A program made the position numbers and the translations under genes. 64,000 bases of DNA, taken from positions 1-64,000 of the forward strand of contig LNFK01000044.1 in assembly GCA_001464315.1 (NCBI GenBank). Direction: 5' to 3'. How positions within the stretch are numbered: the first letter of the stretch is position 1; the number at the start of each line of letters is the position of its first letter. Shown here piece by piece: positions 35,295 through 45,380 of the stretch. The notes beneath the pieces are model-generated. The model searched no databases. It was not told the DNA's origin and saw only the letters and a program-made list of their open reading frames with translations. The DNA comes from Sphingomonadales bacterium Ga0077559. Its GTDB lineage: Bacteria; Pseudomonadota; Alphaproteobacteria; Sphingomonadales; Sphingomonadaceae.

Positions 35295-36659
35295 TTATTC
35301 GGCTGGTTGGACTTCGGAAGTCTTGCGTAAGCGGTTGCCAGCAATCCCGCGCAGTGTCGCAAAGAAGCGAGGGACGGCCGCATTACGCTGCATCCACTCG
35401 GCATAGTCGACATAGGCAGGGTCGGCCATCAGATGCTTTTCCTCTGTCCTGGCTCGCCAGTAATAGATGCCGCTGACGAGCGCCAGGATCGCAGTATTAC
35501 GAATCATATCCGCCGTGCTGCCGCTGGTGACAAGGAACGGCATCGTTGCCAGCCACCAATAGGCGTTCTTGCTTAGATAGGCGGGATGCTTGCTGAACGC
35601 GTATGGACCATGAGTTAAAATGCCTCGATGGGTAAGGTTGGAGAAGCGAAGGCCGAAGGCGACCGTTGCCCAGGCATAGATGCCGGTCAGCACGACCAAC
35701 AGTGTGCCCCATATCCAGAGCAATGCGGTCTGGCCTTCGAACCAATAGGCCCAGTCGCTGGTCCCGATATGGTAATCGAGCGGTCCGCCATTATTCATCA
35801 GAATGAAGGGTGGGTAACACATCAAAGCCGCTACCCATCCGGCGAGATAGGGGTTCGCGGTTCGAATATGTGCATCGAGCGGTTTCATCGTCAGTATGTA
35901 ACCGACCGTGGCAAACTGAACATCGACGAGAAACATCGCGGTAATTAAAGCATTGGCGAGCCATATCGGATTGGTCACCACCTCGGCGAGGTTTATGTTG
36001 ACGATATCGCGCCAACCTCCGGGTACGATGGAGATCATGAAAGCGAGGAAAAATCCCTTTACGGCCCATGCGCGAAGGTGGTGGAAAATCTCCTGCTTAT
36101 CCCAATCCGCACGACCAGCGAGCCAGGCCCCGAGATGCCAGGCACCATCGCGCTGGTTCAGCAGATTTCGGTCAAGCCAGACCACATAAGGCACCGACAA
36201 TATGATCAGTGGAATGGCGGCGGCCTGAAACATATTCATCGAGAACAGATAATTGCCGTCCCAATAAAACCGGCAAAGCCCGTAAATGGCGGCGATTGTG
36301 GCCCAGGTCGTCCACAGCCCGGCAATCTTGACGATGCTGTTGTCTAGAACATCGGCAATCGGACGCTTCAGCGACCAGTCAATTCCTGTGGACGCGCGCA
36401 AATGCACCTTATCCACCAACACCGACCAGAGCACCATCGGCAGACCACAAAAAACGAGCGCAACCAAAGCGGAATAAGGCCCATCGGCCAATGCAGGCCA
36501 GCCATCAAAGCCGAATGTGGCACTGATGTTTCCTAAATTACGCGCGATCATGACAGCAAGCGCCAGTCCAAACAGCCCCCACAAACCAACAGCAGTGCTG
36601 ACGGCGGACACGGGCCGGGGATCGGCGGCTTTGACGGCGCTGGTTTTCACGATGCTCAT
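35295..36659 (-). CDS. Polytopic membrane protein with C-terminal ICMT/PEMT-type methyltransferase domain
   Basis: 454 residues with about ten hydrophobic segments. The C-terminal third holds the isoprenylcysteine-carboxyl-methyltransferase/PEMT signature: RGILTHGPYAFSKHPAYLSK (about residues 352-371) followed by RARTEEKHLMADPAYVDYAE (about 413-432), the SAM-binding helices of this membrane methyltransferase fold. The N-terminal 330 residues are an extra set of membrane helices of unknown function. It may methylate a lipid or small molecule. Some relatives of the same architecture are annotated only as hypothetical. Confidence 0.78.
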   Translation of the reverse strand: MSIVKTSAVKAADPRPVSAVSTAVGLWGLFGLALAVMIARNLGNISATFGFDGWPALADGPYSALVALVFCGLPMVLWSVLVDKVHLRASTGIDWSLKRPIADVLDNSIVKIAGLWTTWATIAAIYGLCRFYWDGNYLFSMNMFQAAAIPLIILSVPYVVWLDRNLLNQRDGAWHLGAWLAGRADWDKQEIFHHLRAWAVKGFFLAFMISIVPGGWRDIVNINLAEVVTNPIWLANALITAMFLVDVQFATVGYILTMKPLDAHIRTANPYLAGWVAALMCYPPFILMNNGGPLDYHIGTSDWAYWFEGQTALLWIWGTLLVVLTGIYAWATVAFGLRFSNLTHRGILTHGPYAFSKHPAYLSKNAYWWLATMPFLVTSGSTADMIRNTAILALVSGIYYWRARTEEKHLMADPAYVDYAEWMQRNAAVPRFFATLRGIAGNRLRKTSEVQPAE

Positions 36660-36726
36660 CTAGCGGGAATTGGTTAAAAAAGCGGTGAGATTTGGAGATG
36701 CCCGATCAACAGTCACCGTTTTGAAA

Positions 36727-37947
36727 TTAAACTTTCCGTTGTCCCAACAACCGCAGACGAAGCGCGTTAAGCTTGATGAAGCCTGCCGCATCTTTCTGGT
36801 CATAAGCACCGGCGTCATCTTCGAAAGTTACGACCTTTTCGCTATACAGGCTGTTTGAAGATTTGCGCCCGACAACGCTTGCAAGCCCCTTATAAAGCTT
36901 CAAGCGGACGGTGCCCGCGACATGCTCCTGGCTCAGGTCAATCGCCGCCTGCAACATCTCGCGCTCGGGGCTGAACCAGAAACCGTTGTAGATGAGTTCG
37001 GCATATTTCGGCATCAGCTCGTCCTTGAGATGTGCCGCGCCGCGATCGAGCGTGATGCTCTCGATGCCGCGGTGTGCTCGAGCGTAAATTTCTCCGCCGG
37101 GTGTTTCGTACATCCCGCGCGATTTCATGCCGACGAAACGGTTCTCGACCAGATCAAGCCGGCCAATGCCGTGCTTGCGGCCAAGTTCGTTCAGCGCCGC
37201 TAGCAACGTTGCGGGCGACATCGCCTCACCATTCAGCGCAACGCCATCGCCCTTTTCAAAATCGAGTGTGATATATTCTGGCGTGTCGGGCGCGTCCTCG
37301 GGATTGACGGTGCGCGAATAGACATAATCAGGCGTCTCATCCCATGGGTCCTCAAGTACCTTGCCTTCAGACGATGTGTGCAACAGGTTCGCATCAGTCG
37401 AGAAGGGGCTTTCGCCGCGCTTGTCCTTGGGCACGGGAATCTGGTGCTGTTCAGCCCATTCGATCAGCCGCGTGCGGCTCACCAGATCCCATTCGCGCCA
37501 CGGCGCAATGACCTTGATTTCGGGGTTGAGCGCATAAGCCGATAACTCGAACCGTACTTGATCATTGCCCTTGCCGGTCGCACCATGCGCAATCGCATCC
37601 GCGCCGGTTTCTGCGGCAATCTCGATCAGTCGTTTCGAAATCAAAGGCCGCGCAATCGATGTGCCGAGCAGATAGTCGCCCTCGTACCGGGCATTGGCAC
37701 GCATCATCGGGAAGACAAAATCGCGCACAAATTCTTCGCGCAGATCGTCGATGTAGATGTGGTGGTCGGGCACACCCATCAGCACTGCCTTTTCGCGCGC
37801 TGGCCCGAGCTCCTCGCCCTGCCCCAGATCAGCGGTGAAGGTCACGACTTCGCAGCCATATTCAACCTGCAACCACTTCAGGATGACGCTGGTATCGAGA
37901 CCCCCCGAATAAGCGAGGACGACTTTCTTGATATTGTCTTTTGACAT
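36727..37947 (-). CDS. argG: Argininosuccinate synthase
   Basis: 406 residues, full length for the type I enzyme of arginine biosynthesis, joining citrulline and aspartate with ATP. The PP-loop is [18 protein letters not shown] (about residues 8-25). Substrate-site stretches [31 protein letters not shown] and [16 protein letters not shown] are intact. No other arg genes adjoin. Transcribed in the same direction as the Mn exporter upstream, 41 bases apart; cotranscription from the riboswitch promoter is possible but not shown. Confidence 0.97.
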   Translation of the reverse strand: MSKDNIKKVVLAYSGGLDTSVILKWLQVEYGCEVVTFTADLGQGEELGPAREKAVLMGVPDHHIYIDDLREEFVRDFVFPMMRANARYEGDYLLGTSIARPLISKRLIEIAAETGADAIAHGATGKGNDQVRFELSAYALNPEIKVIAPWREWDLVSRTRLIEWAEQHQIPVPKDKRGESPFSTDANLLHTSSEGKVLEDPWDETPDYVYSRTVNPEDAPDTPEYITLDFEKGDGVALNGEAMSPATLLAALNELGRKHGIGRLDLVENRFVGMKSRGMYETPGGEIYARAHRGIESITLDRGAAHLKDELMPKYAELIYNGFWFSPEREMLQAAIDLSQEHVAGTVRLKLYKGLASVVGRKSSNSLYSEKVVTFEDDAGAYDQKDAAGFIKLNALRLRLLGQRKV

Positions 37948-37988
37948 GGCATTTTCCGATGCTGAAATTCAGCCGGGCGCCTATCAGC

Positions 37989-38558
37989 TTAGCCTCGATT
38001 CCACAACTCCCACAGCTGCCAAAGCCCTAGAAACAGGAACAACGACGCCGCCAAACGATGCACAATTTTCAGCGAAACCTTTTCGACCAGCTTGTCGCCG
38101 AAAAAGACCGCAGGGATATTCGCCACCATCATTCCGAATGTCGTGCCTGCAGCAACAGCTATGATCGAATGATATTGCGCCCCGAGCGCAATCGTCGTCA
38201 CCTGGGTCTTGTCCCCCATTTCAACCAGAAAAAAGGCGATGGCCGTTGCCACAAACGCGCCGCGCTGGGACGGCATTTTCATATCGTCATCGACCTTGTC
38301 GGGAATTAAGGTCCACCCCGCCATCACTATGAAACCGAAAGCAATCGCATAGCGAAAGGCGTCGCTTGCAAAAAACCCGGCGAGCGCGCTCCCTGCCCAT
38401 GCAGCCAGGGCGTGGTTCGCAATAGTAGCCGTGAAAATGCCCGCAATGACCGGCAGCGGTTTTTTGAACCGTGTCGCCAGCAAAATGCCCAGCAGCATCG
38501 TTTTGTCGCCAATCTCTGCAACCGCGACGAGCAGCGCCGACGCAAAAAAGATTTCCAT
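37989..38558 (-). CDS. GDT1/UPF0016 family manganese exporter (MneA-like)
   Basis: A 189-residue, six-helix inner-membrane protein with the two family signature motifs: VAEIGDKTMLL (about residues 13-23) and VEMGDKTQVTT (about residues 113-123). GDT1/MneA/TMEM165 proteins move Mn2+ (and Ca2+ in eukaryotes) and in bacteria protect against Mn excess. The upstream leader contains a yybP-ykoY Mn2+ riboswitch, strongly supporting Mn export. The ATG at 38558 lies about 80 bases after the riboswitch. Confidence 0.92.
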   Translation of the reverse strand: MEIFFASALLVAVAEIGDKTMLLGILLATRFKKPLPVIAGIFTATIANHALAAWAGSALAGFFASDAFRYAIAFGFIVMAGWTLIPDKVDDDMKMPSQRGAFVATAIAFFLVEMGDKTQVTTIALGAQYHSIIAVAAGTTFGMMVANIPAVFFGDKLVEKVSLKIVHRLAASLFLFLGLWQLWELWNRG

Positions 38559-38636
38559 CCGAAATTCCAGGGGTCAGGCAGAATTTAGACGCAATGCCAC
38601 CCGCAACCCCGCCCGACCGGAACGGATTGCCGATGT

Positions 38637-38747
38637 CATTGGTCTCGCCTTGAGCCGCCTCAGCGGCCCCACATGCACCACGACCTCTCGGCCAAATATG
38701 TTGATGCATGTCCCATTTCTGTCAGGAAATGGCTGGCTACTCCCCAG
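38637..38747 (-). promoter_or_regulatory. yybP-ykoY manganese riboswitch
   Basis: Read on the minus strand from 38747: GGGGAGTAGC (38745-38736), a variable stem, the conserved CAACATA loop (38703-38697), a hairpin GCCGCTGAGGCGGC (38667-38654), and GGCGAGACC (38649-38641). Order and spacing match the yybP-ykoY class, whose two loops dock around Mn2+. It precedes a GDT1/MneA gene, the commonest target of this riboswitch. High Mn2+ should turn expression on. Confidence 0.9.
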
Positions 38748-38789
38748 ATGAGTTGATATTCTCTAGGCCGCTATCGAGGGAGAAGCAAG

Positions 38790-39215
38790 ATGGCCAATGC
38801 TGAATCTAAAACCCAACCAACCATGGTCAGCGTCGACGAATTTATCGGCGCCGTTGCCGATGCGCGCCAGCGCGCTGACGCGTTTAAAATAGCTGAAATG
38901 ATGGAGCGTCTTTCCGGCCACAAAGCGAAAATGTGGGGACCGAGCATCATCGGCATTGGGAGCTACCATTATAAATATGACAGCGGCCGCGAGGGAGACA
39001 TGTGCCGGATCGGTTTCAGTCCGCGCAAGGGCCAGACCGTGCTATATCTGGTGGATGGCTTCGAGGGCCACGCCGAATTGATGACGAAGCTTGGCAAGCA
39101 CAAGACCGGCAAGTCTTGCCTCTACATCAAGCGTCTGAGCGATGTCGATGAAGGGGTGCTGGAGGAGCTGTGCGCCGAATCTCTCAAGTGGATGGCGGAG
39201 AAATATCCAGAATAG
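38790..39215 (+). CDS. DUF1801 (YdhG-like) protein
   Basis: 141 residues of the DUF1801 family. Typical are the early MMERLSGHKAKMWGPSIIGIG (about residues 42-62, split here for brevity) and the YKYDSGREGDM region, KGQTVLYLVDG, and a C-terminal LYIKRLSDVDEGVLEELC. The family has an iron-chaperone-like (frataxin-related YdhG) fold, but its role is unclear. Divergent from the riboswitch-controlled exporter with a very short intergenic region. Confidence 0.87.
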   Translation: MANAESKTQPTMVSVDEFIGAVADARQRADAFKIAEMMERLSGHKAKMWGPSIIGIGSYHYKYDSGREGDMCRIGFSPRKGQTVLYLVDGFEGHAELMTKLGKHKTGKSCLYIKRLSDVDEGVLEELCAESLKWMAEKYPE

Positions 39216-39312
39216 TTCACGTAACTTTCAGAAGCGCAGACACGAACTGGGGAGTGCGCAGAGGGTTTAGACTCCCTTTCGCCCTGTCCGTACCAATTTC
39301 AGGATACCGCTG

Positions 39313-40047
39313 ATGAAACCCTATTCTGCCTCCATATTTATCCCATTCAGCATCGCGGCGTCGGCGTGTCAGCAGCAAGCCGATGCCGCTCCACCGACCC
39401 GGGCCAAAACCGCGGCCACAATTTCGGTCGTTGCAAACCCCGTTGTTGTCGAACTGTACCAGAGCCAGGGTTGCTCATCCTGCCCGCCCGCCAATGCTGC
39501 GGTGAATGCAGTCGCCGACCAGCCCGGGATTATCGCATTAAGCTTTGCCGTGACCTATTGGGACCGGCTTGGCTGGAAGGATATATTTGCCGACAAGGCT
39601 TATACTCAGCGGCAAAATGATTATGCCCACGCATTCGGCAATCCCAATGTTTATACGCCGCAAATCGTTATCAATGGCAAAACCGCGCTGACCGGCATCA
39701 AACGTGGAGAGCTAGAAAAAAGTATAGCCGCCAACCCGCCGATATCGGGCGGCCCGTCGATAAGCGTCGACCAGGGTTCATTGACCATCGGCAAAGGCTA
39801 CGGCGCGGCGAACATCTGGCTGGTGCAATATGATCCGCAAACACATAATATTGCGATCCGTTCGGGCGAAAACGATGGGCGGAGATTGCCGCACAAAAAC
39901 ATCGTGCGGAAACTGACAAAACATGGTGAATGGCGGGGTGTTTCGGCGAGCTTCAAATTACCATCCATGCTGACTGACCAGCTCGAAAGGGTAATATTGG
40001 TGCAGCGCCCGGGTGCCGGGCCCATCATTTCAGCCAGAAAGATTTAG
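39313..40047 (+). CDS. DUF1223 thioredoxin-like lipoprotein
   Basis: A 244-residue secreted protein of the DUF1223 family. Lipobox-like IAASAC (Cys20) follows the signal peptide. The thioredoxin-fold core contains the CxxC-type SQGCSSCPPANAAV (about residues 53-66), FAVTYWDRLGWKDIF and NVYTPQIVINGKTALTG, the cis-Pro region. It may act as a periplasmic oxidoreductase or metallochaperone; function is not established for the family. AGGA is 8 bases before the ATG. Confidence 0.87.
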   Translation: MKPYSASIFIPFSIAASACQQQADAAPPTRAKTAATISVVANPVVVELYQSQGCSSCPPANAAVNAVADQPGIIALSFAVTYWDRLGWKDIFADKAYTQRQNDYAHAFGNPNVYTPQIVINGKTALTGIKRGELEKSIAANPPISGGPSISVDQGSLTIGKGYGAANIWLVQYDPQTHNIAIRSGENDGRRLPHKNIVRKLTKHGEWRGVSASFKLPSMLTDQLERVILVQRPGAGPIISARKI

Positions 40048-40054
40048 TGGAATA

Positions 40055-40207
40055 TCATTCCACCGGAATTTGCTCTATCGACTTGCCACGACCCTGCTGG
40101 CGCAGCCGGAATTTCCGGCGTTCCTGCGCTTTGCGTGTTAGAAACCAAACTGCGACCATCACTATTGCTGCAATAAGTAACGCAGCCAAAATATATCGTT
40201 GTTCCAT
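40055..40207 (-). CDS. Small single-span membrane protein
   Basis: 50 codons: a short N-terminus, one membrane helix (ILAALLIAAIVMVAVWFL) and a strongly basic cytoplasmic tail (TRKAQERRKFRLRQQGRGK). The ribosome site is weak. The helix plus positive-inside tail make it plausible as a real small protein, but no family is known. It is convergent with the DUF1223 gene, 7 bases away. Confidence 0.45.
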   Translation of the reverse strand: MEQRYILAALLIAAIVMVAVWFLTRKAQERRKFRLRQQGRGKSIEQIPVE

Positions 40208-40278
40208 CAGTAACCATAGTCCCGAATTATCTATACTTTATTTATCACTGCTCGGCTATGGTCTGTGTCGTAAATAAC

Positions 40279-40301
40279 TTGCAACAATGTTGCAACAATG
40301 T
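40279..40301 (+). repeat. Tandem 11-mer / inverted repeat TTGCAAC-N3-GTTGCAA
   Basis: TGCAACAATGT occurs twice in tandem (40280-40290 and 40291-40301), creating an inverted repeat TTGCAAC-AAT-GTTGCAA at 40279-40295. It lies between the small membrane protein gene and manA. It could be an operator, but no regulator is linked. Confidence 0.45.
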
Positions 40302-40351
40302 TTGCGGTCAACCGAGTATTTACCATCAATTTTTCGCAAGTTTATGTGTAC

Positions 40352-41155
40352 CTAAAGTGCAGCAACCAGCGCCCGCGAGCCCGGCGATGGAGGCGGCCTC
40401 TCCCCGTGCTGAACATATACACAGTCTCCAACTGTCGCGGTTGCGCCATCAACCATTATTGATCCATCGATCGGGATTACCCAATAAGGCATGGCGTCGG
40501 GCAGGTTAGTCGGAAGCTCGCCATCCGACACCAGCCAGAGACGGAAATGCGGTCCATCGACGAGTTGCATATTACCGGTCGCAATACCTGAGCGCCGGTC
40601 GATATATGGCGCAGCAGTTGAGACTGCGACGCCGTCATCCAGATGCAGTTCGCGCGTGACGCCTTTGTCGAGCCGTCCATAGTCGTACAGCCGGTAGGTG
40701 ATATCGGCATGTTGCTGTACTTCGACAAGCGTTATGCCCGCGCCGATCGCATGCACAGTGCCCGCAGGGATGTAAAAATAGTCGCCTGCCTTGACCGGAC
40801 GCCAGTCCATCAATTGCTCAATCTCGCCCGATAGAGATGCAGCGCACAATTCGTCGGCATCCAATGGCTGATTCGTGCCCATGCCCAACACCGCACCGGG
40901 TTCGGCGTCGACGATGTACCAACATTCTTCCTTGCCGGAAGGTAGGCCTCGCGCTTGCGCTTGCGCGTCATCCGGGTGTACCTGAATCGACAGTTTTTCC
41001 GATGTAAACAGCCATTTGACTAGGATGGGCAGCGCTAGCTCATCGCCGCATTCATACCAGACTTCGCCGATCCGGCGGCCACCCATATCGCCGAATTCGG
41101 CAGGAATATCGGTTCGACCCCAAGGCTTTTCGACGAGATGTTTGGTCAGTTTCAT
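40352..41155 (-). CDS. manA: Class I mannose-6-phosphate isomerase (short form)
   Basis: A 267-residue cupin-type isomerase interconverting mannose-6-P and fructose-6-P for GDP-mannose and surface polysaccharide synthesis. Metal/substrate-site stretches: GRRIGEVWYECGDE (about residues 26-39), LSIQVHPDDAQA (about residues 60-71), and EVQQHADITYRLYDYGR (about 145-161). It is the short alphaproteobacterial type. I use the ATG at 41155 (MKLTKHLVEKPWG). Confidence 0.92.
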   Translation of the reverse strand: MKLTKHLVEKPWGRTDIPAEFGDMGGRRIGEVWYECGDELALPILVKWLFTSEKLSIQVHPDDAQAQARGLPSGKEECWYIVDAEPGAVLGMGTNQPLDADELCAASLSGEIEQLMDWRPVKAGDYFYIPAGTVHAIGAGITLVEVQQHADITYRLYDYGRLDKGVTRELHLDDGVAVSTAAPYIDRRSGIATGNMQLVDGPHFRLWLVSDGELPTNLPDAMPYWVIPIDGSIMVDGATATVGDCVYVQHGERPPPSPGSRALVAAL

Positions 41156-41245
41156 TTGTTTGCGCCTATCAGTAAAATTAAGCTTTTGCACCGCACAAAG
41201 TCCCGCTAGGGCGTTGCAAATAATAAACCTCTCCCCAGGCACTTA

Positions 41246-41510
41246 GGGTCCAGACCCATCAAATGCGCCTTCGAGGTTTGAGGCCATTTTGCTCAGTGCA
41301 AGGCGGCAAGCGCTGGGCATAGCGAGTCTATCTCCGAGCTTGCCAACGTGGCAATGGGCAAAATGGGTCAAATCCGTAGGACGCCAAAATGGCTTCGATC
41401 TCGAAGCAAAATACGCTTGCAGGCAGAACAACCGCCTGACTGCGCGCATTTTGCTCCGATATATTTGCCATTTTGACGCCTCGAAGGCGCATTTGATAGG
41501 TCTGGACCCT
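41246..41510. repeat. MITE-like element with 32-bp terminal inverted repeats
   Basis: A 265-base stretch whose two ends, 41246-41277 and 41479-41510, are inverted repeats of 32 bases with one mismatch, starting AGGGTCCAGACC and continuing ATCAAATGCGCCTTCGAGG. The middle has further partial symmetry but no coding capacity of its own; a chance open frame runs through into the next gene. No matching target-site duplication is obvious. It ends 21 bases before the glcB start and so carries or modifies that gene's promoter region. Confidence 0.75.
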
Positions 41511-41531
41511 GATTTCACTGGAGCCGAAATA

Positions 41532-43604
41532 ATGACCGAATATGTGACCCGTGCCGGCCTGCAGATTGCAGAAGAGCTGGCGTTATTTGTCGAAACCCGC
41601 GCACTGCCGGAAACAGGGGTCGGCACCGATCATCTGTGGCAGGGCCTGGCGGATATCCTCGCGCATTTCGTACCGCAGAATCGCGCCCTGCTGGCAAAAC
41701 GCGATGAAATTCAGGCCAAATTGGATAAATGGCACAAAGCCAATCCCGGCCCGATTGCTGACATGAGTGCCTATCAGGCCTTTTTGCGAGACATCGGCTA
41801 TCTCGTTCCCGAGCCCGCGCCCTTTGCCATCGGCACTCAAAATGTCGATGCAGAGATCGCAACTATGGCGGGCCCGCAACTTGTGGTGCCAAGCCTCAAC
41901 GACCGCTTCGTTCTTAATGCCGCCAATGCGCGTTGGGGCAGCCTGTATGACGCGCTCTACGGCACCGACGTTCTTGACGCAGCGCCTGCCAAACCGGGCG
42001 GCTATGATGCGGAGCGAGGCGCGGCGGTGGTGGCTTATGCTCGTCAGTTTCTAAATGACACAATCCCGGGTTGGGAAGCGGTGTTATCACACGGAACAAC
42101 GCCGCATTTCGTCTCAAAATCGGTGGAAGGCGATATTCGGCGTTATCTGTTCAAACAAAATGGTCTGCATATCGAGATATTGATCGATCCGGAAAATCCG
42201 GTTGGCGCGACTGACGCACTCAATATCGCCGACGTCATCCTCGAAGCCGCACTCACCACGATCGTCGATCTTGAAGATTCGGTCGCTGCGGTCGATGCGC
42301 AGGACAAGGTCGCGGCTTACACGAACTGGCTTGGCCTGATGCGCGGTGACCTCGTTGCATCGTTTGACAAGGGTGGGCGGACAATGATGCGCGCGCTCGA
42401 TGCCGACCGCGAATATCGCGGCCTGACGCTACCCGGACGCAGCCTGATGTTCGTGCGCAATGTCGGACACCTGATGACCAATCCGGCAATCATATTGCCC
42501 GAGGGCGGCGAGGCGCCCGAAGGCATATTGGACGCGATGTTCACCTCTTTATGCGCTCTGCATGATTTGATGGGACTAGGCACGCACCGTAACAGCCGCA
42601 CGGGCAGCATCTACATCGTCAAACCCAAGATGCACGGGCCGGAAGAAGCCGCGTTCACCAACTCTCTGTTCGACGCAGTCGAAGACGCGCTCGGTCTGCC
42701 GCGCCACACAATCAAGGTCGGGGTGATGGACGAGGAGCGCCGCACCAGCGCTAATCTTGCCGCATGCATCCATGCAGTGAAAGACCGGATCGTCTTCATC
42801 AACACCGGCTTCCTTGACCGCACCGGCGACGAGATGCACACCGCGATGCAGGCTGGCCCAATGATCCGCAAGGCTGACATGAAGACCTCATCATGGATTC
42901 AAGCCTATGAAACGCGCAATGTGCAAATCGGATTGGCTTGCGGGCTATCGGGTAAGGCGCAAATCGGCAAGGGCATGTGGGCCGCCCCTGACATGATGCG
43001 CGACATGATTACGCAAAAGATTGGTCACCCAAAAGCGGGCGCAAATACCGCATGGGTGCCATCGCCCACCGCGGCGACATTGCACGCGATGCACTATCAT
43101 CAATATGATGTGTTCGCCCGCCAAACGGAGCTAGCCAAGGAGCCGACGCCGGATCTCGACCCGTTGCTGACGATCCCTGTTGCACCGGTTGGCCATAACT
43201 GGTCCGACGAAGAGGTCACGCAAGAACTCGAAAACAATGCGCAGGGTATCCTTGGCTATGTTGTTCGGTGGATCGACCAAGGGGTTGGTTGCTCGAAAGT
43301 ACCCGACATTCACGACATCGGCCTGATGGAAGACCGCGCCACCTTGCGAATTTCATCGCAGCATATTGCCAACTGGCTACTCCACGGGATTGCGACCGAG
43401 GCGCAAGTCGACGCCGCGCTCGCCAAGATGGCGGCAAAGGTCGACGTGCAAAATGCGGGCGATCCGCTTTATGAAAAACTCACGCCCGACGGCATCGCCT
43501 TCAAAGCCGCCCGCGCGCTGATATTTGAAGGCCGTGCGCAGCCCAATGGCTATACCGAGCCGCTGCTACATAAATTCCGGCTGGAGAAGAAAGCGGCGGC
43601 CTAG
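41532..43604 (+). CDS. glcB: Malate synthase G
   Basis: 690 residues, slightly shorter than the usual 720. It condenses glyoxylate with acetyl-CoA to malate. Catalytic-region stretches are intact: [70 protein letters not shown] (about residues 397-413) and [11 protein letters not shown]. Isocitrate lyase is not in the window. I start at the ATG at 41532; the open frame before it is the MITE-like repeat. The stop overlaps the stop of the convergent M48 gene (CTAG). Confidence 0.95.
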   Translation: MTEYVTRAGLQIAEELALFVETRALPETGVGTDHLWQGLADILAHFVPQNRALLAKRDEIQAKLDKWHKANPGPIADMSAYQAFLRDIGYLVPEPAPFAIGTQNVDAEIATMAGPQLVVPSLNDRFVLNAANARWGSLYDALYGTDVLDAAPAKPGGYDAERGAAVVAYARQFLNDTIPGWEAVLSHGTTPHFVSKSVEGDIRRYLFKQNGLHIEILIDPENPVGATDALNIADVILEAALTTIVDLEDSVAAVDAQDKVAAYTNWLGLMRGDLVASFDKGGRTMMRALDADREYRGLTLPGRSLMFVRNVGHLMTNPAIILPEGGEAPEGILDAMFTSLCALHDLMGLGTHRNSRTGSIYIVKPKMHGPEEAAFTNSLFDAVEDALGLPRHTIKVGVMDEERRTSANLAACIHAVKDRIVFINTGFLDRTGDEMHTAMQAGPMIRKADMKTSSWIQAYETRNVQIGLACGLSGKAQIGKGMWAAPDMMRDMITQKIGHPKAGANTAWVPSPTAATLHAMHYHQYDVFARQTELAKEPTPDLDPLLTIPVAPVGHNWSDEEVTQELENNAQGILGYVVRWIDQGVGCSKVPDIHDIGLMEDRATLRISSQHIANWLLHGIATEAQVDAALAKMAAKVDVQNAGDPLYEKLTPDGIAFKAARALIFEGRAQPNGYTEPLLHKFRLEKKAAA

Positions 43605-44773
43605 TGCGGCTCCGCTTTCTTCATCTGCGCCGCCTTCCATTCCATCGCGCGCCAGACGCGGCGTTCGACCGAGGGGTGCGAGTAAAAGGCGATCTCTTCA
43701 AACGCAGATGGGCGCGGATAACGGTATTCTGCAGTCTTCACCAAGGCGCCCGCCAGCGCATCGGGCAAGTTCACGGTGCGCAGCGAATAGGCATCGGCTT
43801 CGCTTTCGCCGAGCCGTGTGATGCCGTTAAGCGCTGGTTGCGCCAATACGGCAATCACCGAAACGACGAACAGCAGGATCGGCAAGCCTTCGGGATCGCC
43901 GACCTGCGCCTTGCTCCCAAATAACGCTGCGGCCCGTTCAAACAGCCGGTCGGCGAGGAAAAAACCGATCATGGCAAGTGCTGCGATCACGAAAACGATT
44001 CGCCAGACATGGCCCAGAACATAATGGCCGATTTCGTGGCCTGTGACCGCTTTGACTTCGTCGAGCGACGCCTGCTTCATTGCGACGTCAGATATCGCGA
44101 TCCGCGCCGAGCCGAATACGCCTGAGACATTGGCGGTAAAATTATTCGATTGCCGCGAGCCGTCGAACATGAGGACGCGGTCATGCGGAATTTTCGCTTC
44201 ATCCGCCATTTTGAGCAACGCGGTCCTGACCGGACCCTCGGGCACAGGCTTATACTCGTTGAAGATCGGCTCGATCAAAATCGGCGCCAGCAAAATCGTT
44301 GCAGCCGCGGCAAAGGCTGCGAGCCCGCCCGACCATAGCCACCATTTCCTGCCAGTCCGCCGGATCAGCGCATACACACCGAGAAAGAACAGCCCGCCGA
44401 GGATGCTCGACATTGCAATGCCAATGGCATCCTGCGCCAGAAAGTCGGACAAGGGCTGGCCCGTGCGGCCATAGGATTTCTCGAACCCCCATTCCTGATA
44501 AATTCCCCAAGGCAGGCTTATCAGCGCTGAAATCAGGAAGAAGGCAACGCAGACAAGGAATGTCCGAAGTGCCCAGCCGCGCTTATCCAGTTTCGCTGAA
44601 ATACGTTCGAGCAGGCCCAGCCGCACAACAATCAGGGTAACGGCCGCCGATACGATCAGCCCCCACAACAACATCCAGTGCGTGGCGGATGTATAGGCCG
44701 CCGCCTTCGCCAAAGCCTCAGGTCCAAGACTGTCGATGTAACGTGCAGTTTCAACCGCTGGATCAAACACCAT
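43601..44773 (-). CDS. M48 family zinc metallopeptidase (Ste24-like)
   Basis: A 390-residue integral membrane protease related to CAAX protease Ste24 and HtpX. The N-terminal half has several membrane helices; the zinc site is [13 protein letters not shown] (about residues 265-277) with the third ligand Glu in [12 protein letters not shown] (about 330). GGAGG lies 7 bases before the ATG at 44773. In bacteria such proteases are thought to help membrane protein quality control. Convergent with glcB. Confidence 0.9.
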   Translation of the reverse strand: MVFDPAVETARYIDSLGPEALAKAAAYTSATHWMLLWGLIVSAAVTLIVVRLGLLERISAKLDKRGWALRTFLVCVAFFLISALISLPWGIYQEWGFEKSYGRTGQPLSDFLAQDAIGIAMSSILGGLFFLGVYALIRRTGRKWWLWSGGLAAFAAAATILLAPILIEPIFNEYKPVPEGPVRTALLKMADEAKIPHDRVLMFDGSRQSNNFTANVSGVFGSARIAISDVAMKQASLDEVKAVTGHEIGHYVLGHVWRIVFVIAALAMIGFFLADRLFERAAALFGSKAQVGDPEGLPILLFVVSVIAVLAQPALNGITRLGESEADAYSLRTVNLPDALAGALVKTAEYRYPRPSAFEEIAFYSHPSVERRVWRAMEWKAAQMKKAEPH

Positions 44774-44869
44774 ATAGATTCCTCCCAATCGGCTGTATTA
44801 GCTAGTTGATACAGTAGCAGGATGCAACAGCATCTTGCTTGAATGGCGGTCACATGATTTAGTGCGCCG

Positions 44870-45280
44870 ATGTGGAGGTTGATTTTCGCGTATGGACTAA
44901 CGCTTGCTGCGCTTGCGTTCCTTCTGGAATGGCTAGACTATAAACATGCGGTCCACGCATGGACCACCGAATTCTACATTGCCTGCATCGCGATTATATT
45001 TGTTGCGTTGGGTATCTGGGTCGGCAACCGCCTAACCGCGCGGCCGCGAGAGGCCTACGCCCGCAATGACGCGGCGATTACATCGCTCGGCATAAGTGGC
45101 CGCGAAATCGAAGTGCTGGAAATGCTCGCCGCTGGCCATGCCAACAAGGTCATTGCGCGCCGCCTCGATATCTCGCCGAACACTGTCAAAACGCATGTTG
45201 CGCGGTTGTTTGAAAAGCTTGAGGTCGCGAGCCGGACGCAGGCAATCAACAAAGCGCGCGAGCTCGAAATACTTCCATAA
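44870..45280 (+). CDS. Membrane-anchored LuxR-type transcriptional regulator
   Basis: A 136-residue protein. Two membrane helices at the N-terminus (FAYGLTLAALAFLLEW and FYIACIAIIFVALGIWVG), then a GerE/LuxR HTH domain (about residues 75-133): LGISGREIEVLEMLAAGHAN, ISPNTVKTHVARLFEKLEV. There is no receiver or autoinducer domain. Membrane-tethered LuxR proteins are unusual but occur in sphingomonads, often followed by DUF4199 genes as here, 100 bases downstream. Control of that gene is inferred from context. Confidence 0.82.
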   Translation: MWRLIFAYGLTLAALAFLLEWLDYKHAVHAWTTEFYIACIAIIFVALGIWVGNRLTARPREAYARNDAAITSLGISGREIEVLEMLAAGHANKVIARRLDISPNTVKTHVARLFEKLEVASRTQAINKARELEILP

Positions 45281-45380
45281 ATTTGGGCGGTGCGTGGCAA
45301 ATCACCCGTTTGGGCGATGGATTATCGCGATTGCCTCGCTGTAATCTGCATGGCATCCACTATGCAGAGGGAGAAGGAAT

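Noticed and set aside
33476-35413. Longer D-aminoacylase start at 35413
   Set aside because: The first 65 codons have no family sequence, whereas [10 protein letters not shown] at 35218 is a typical amidohydrolase start.
38287-38709. Open frame over the Mn exporter leader
   Set aside because: The conserved bases are explained by the riboswitch and the frame overlaps the true exporter gene.
41289-41531. N-terminal extension of malate synthase G through the repeat element
   Set aside because: The malate synthase family sequence begins at 41532; the extension is translation of the MITE-like repeat.
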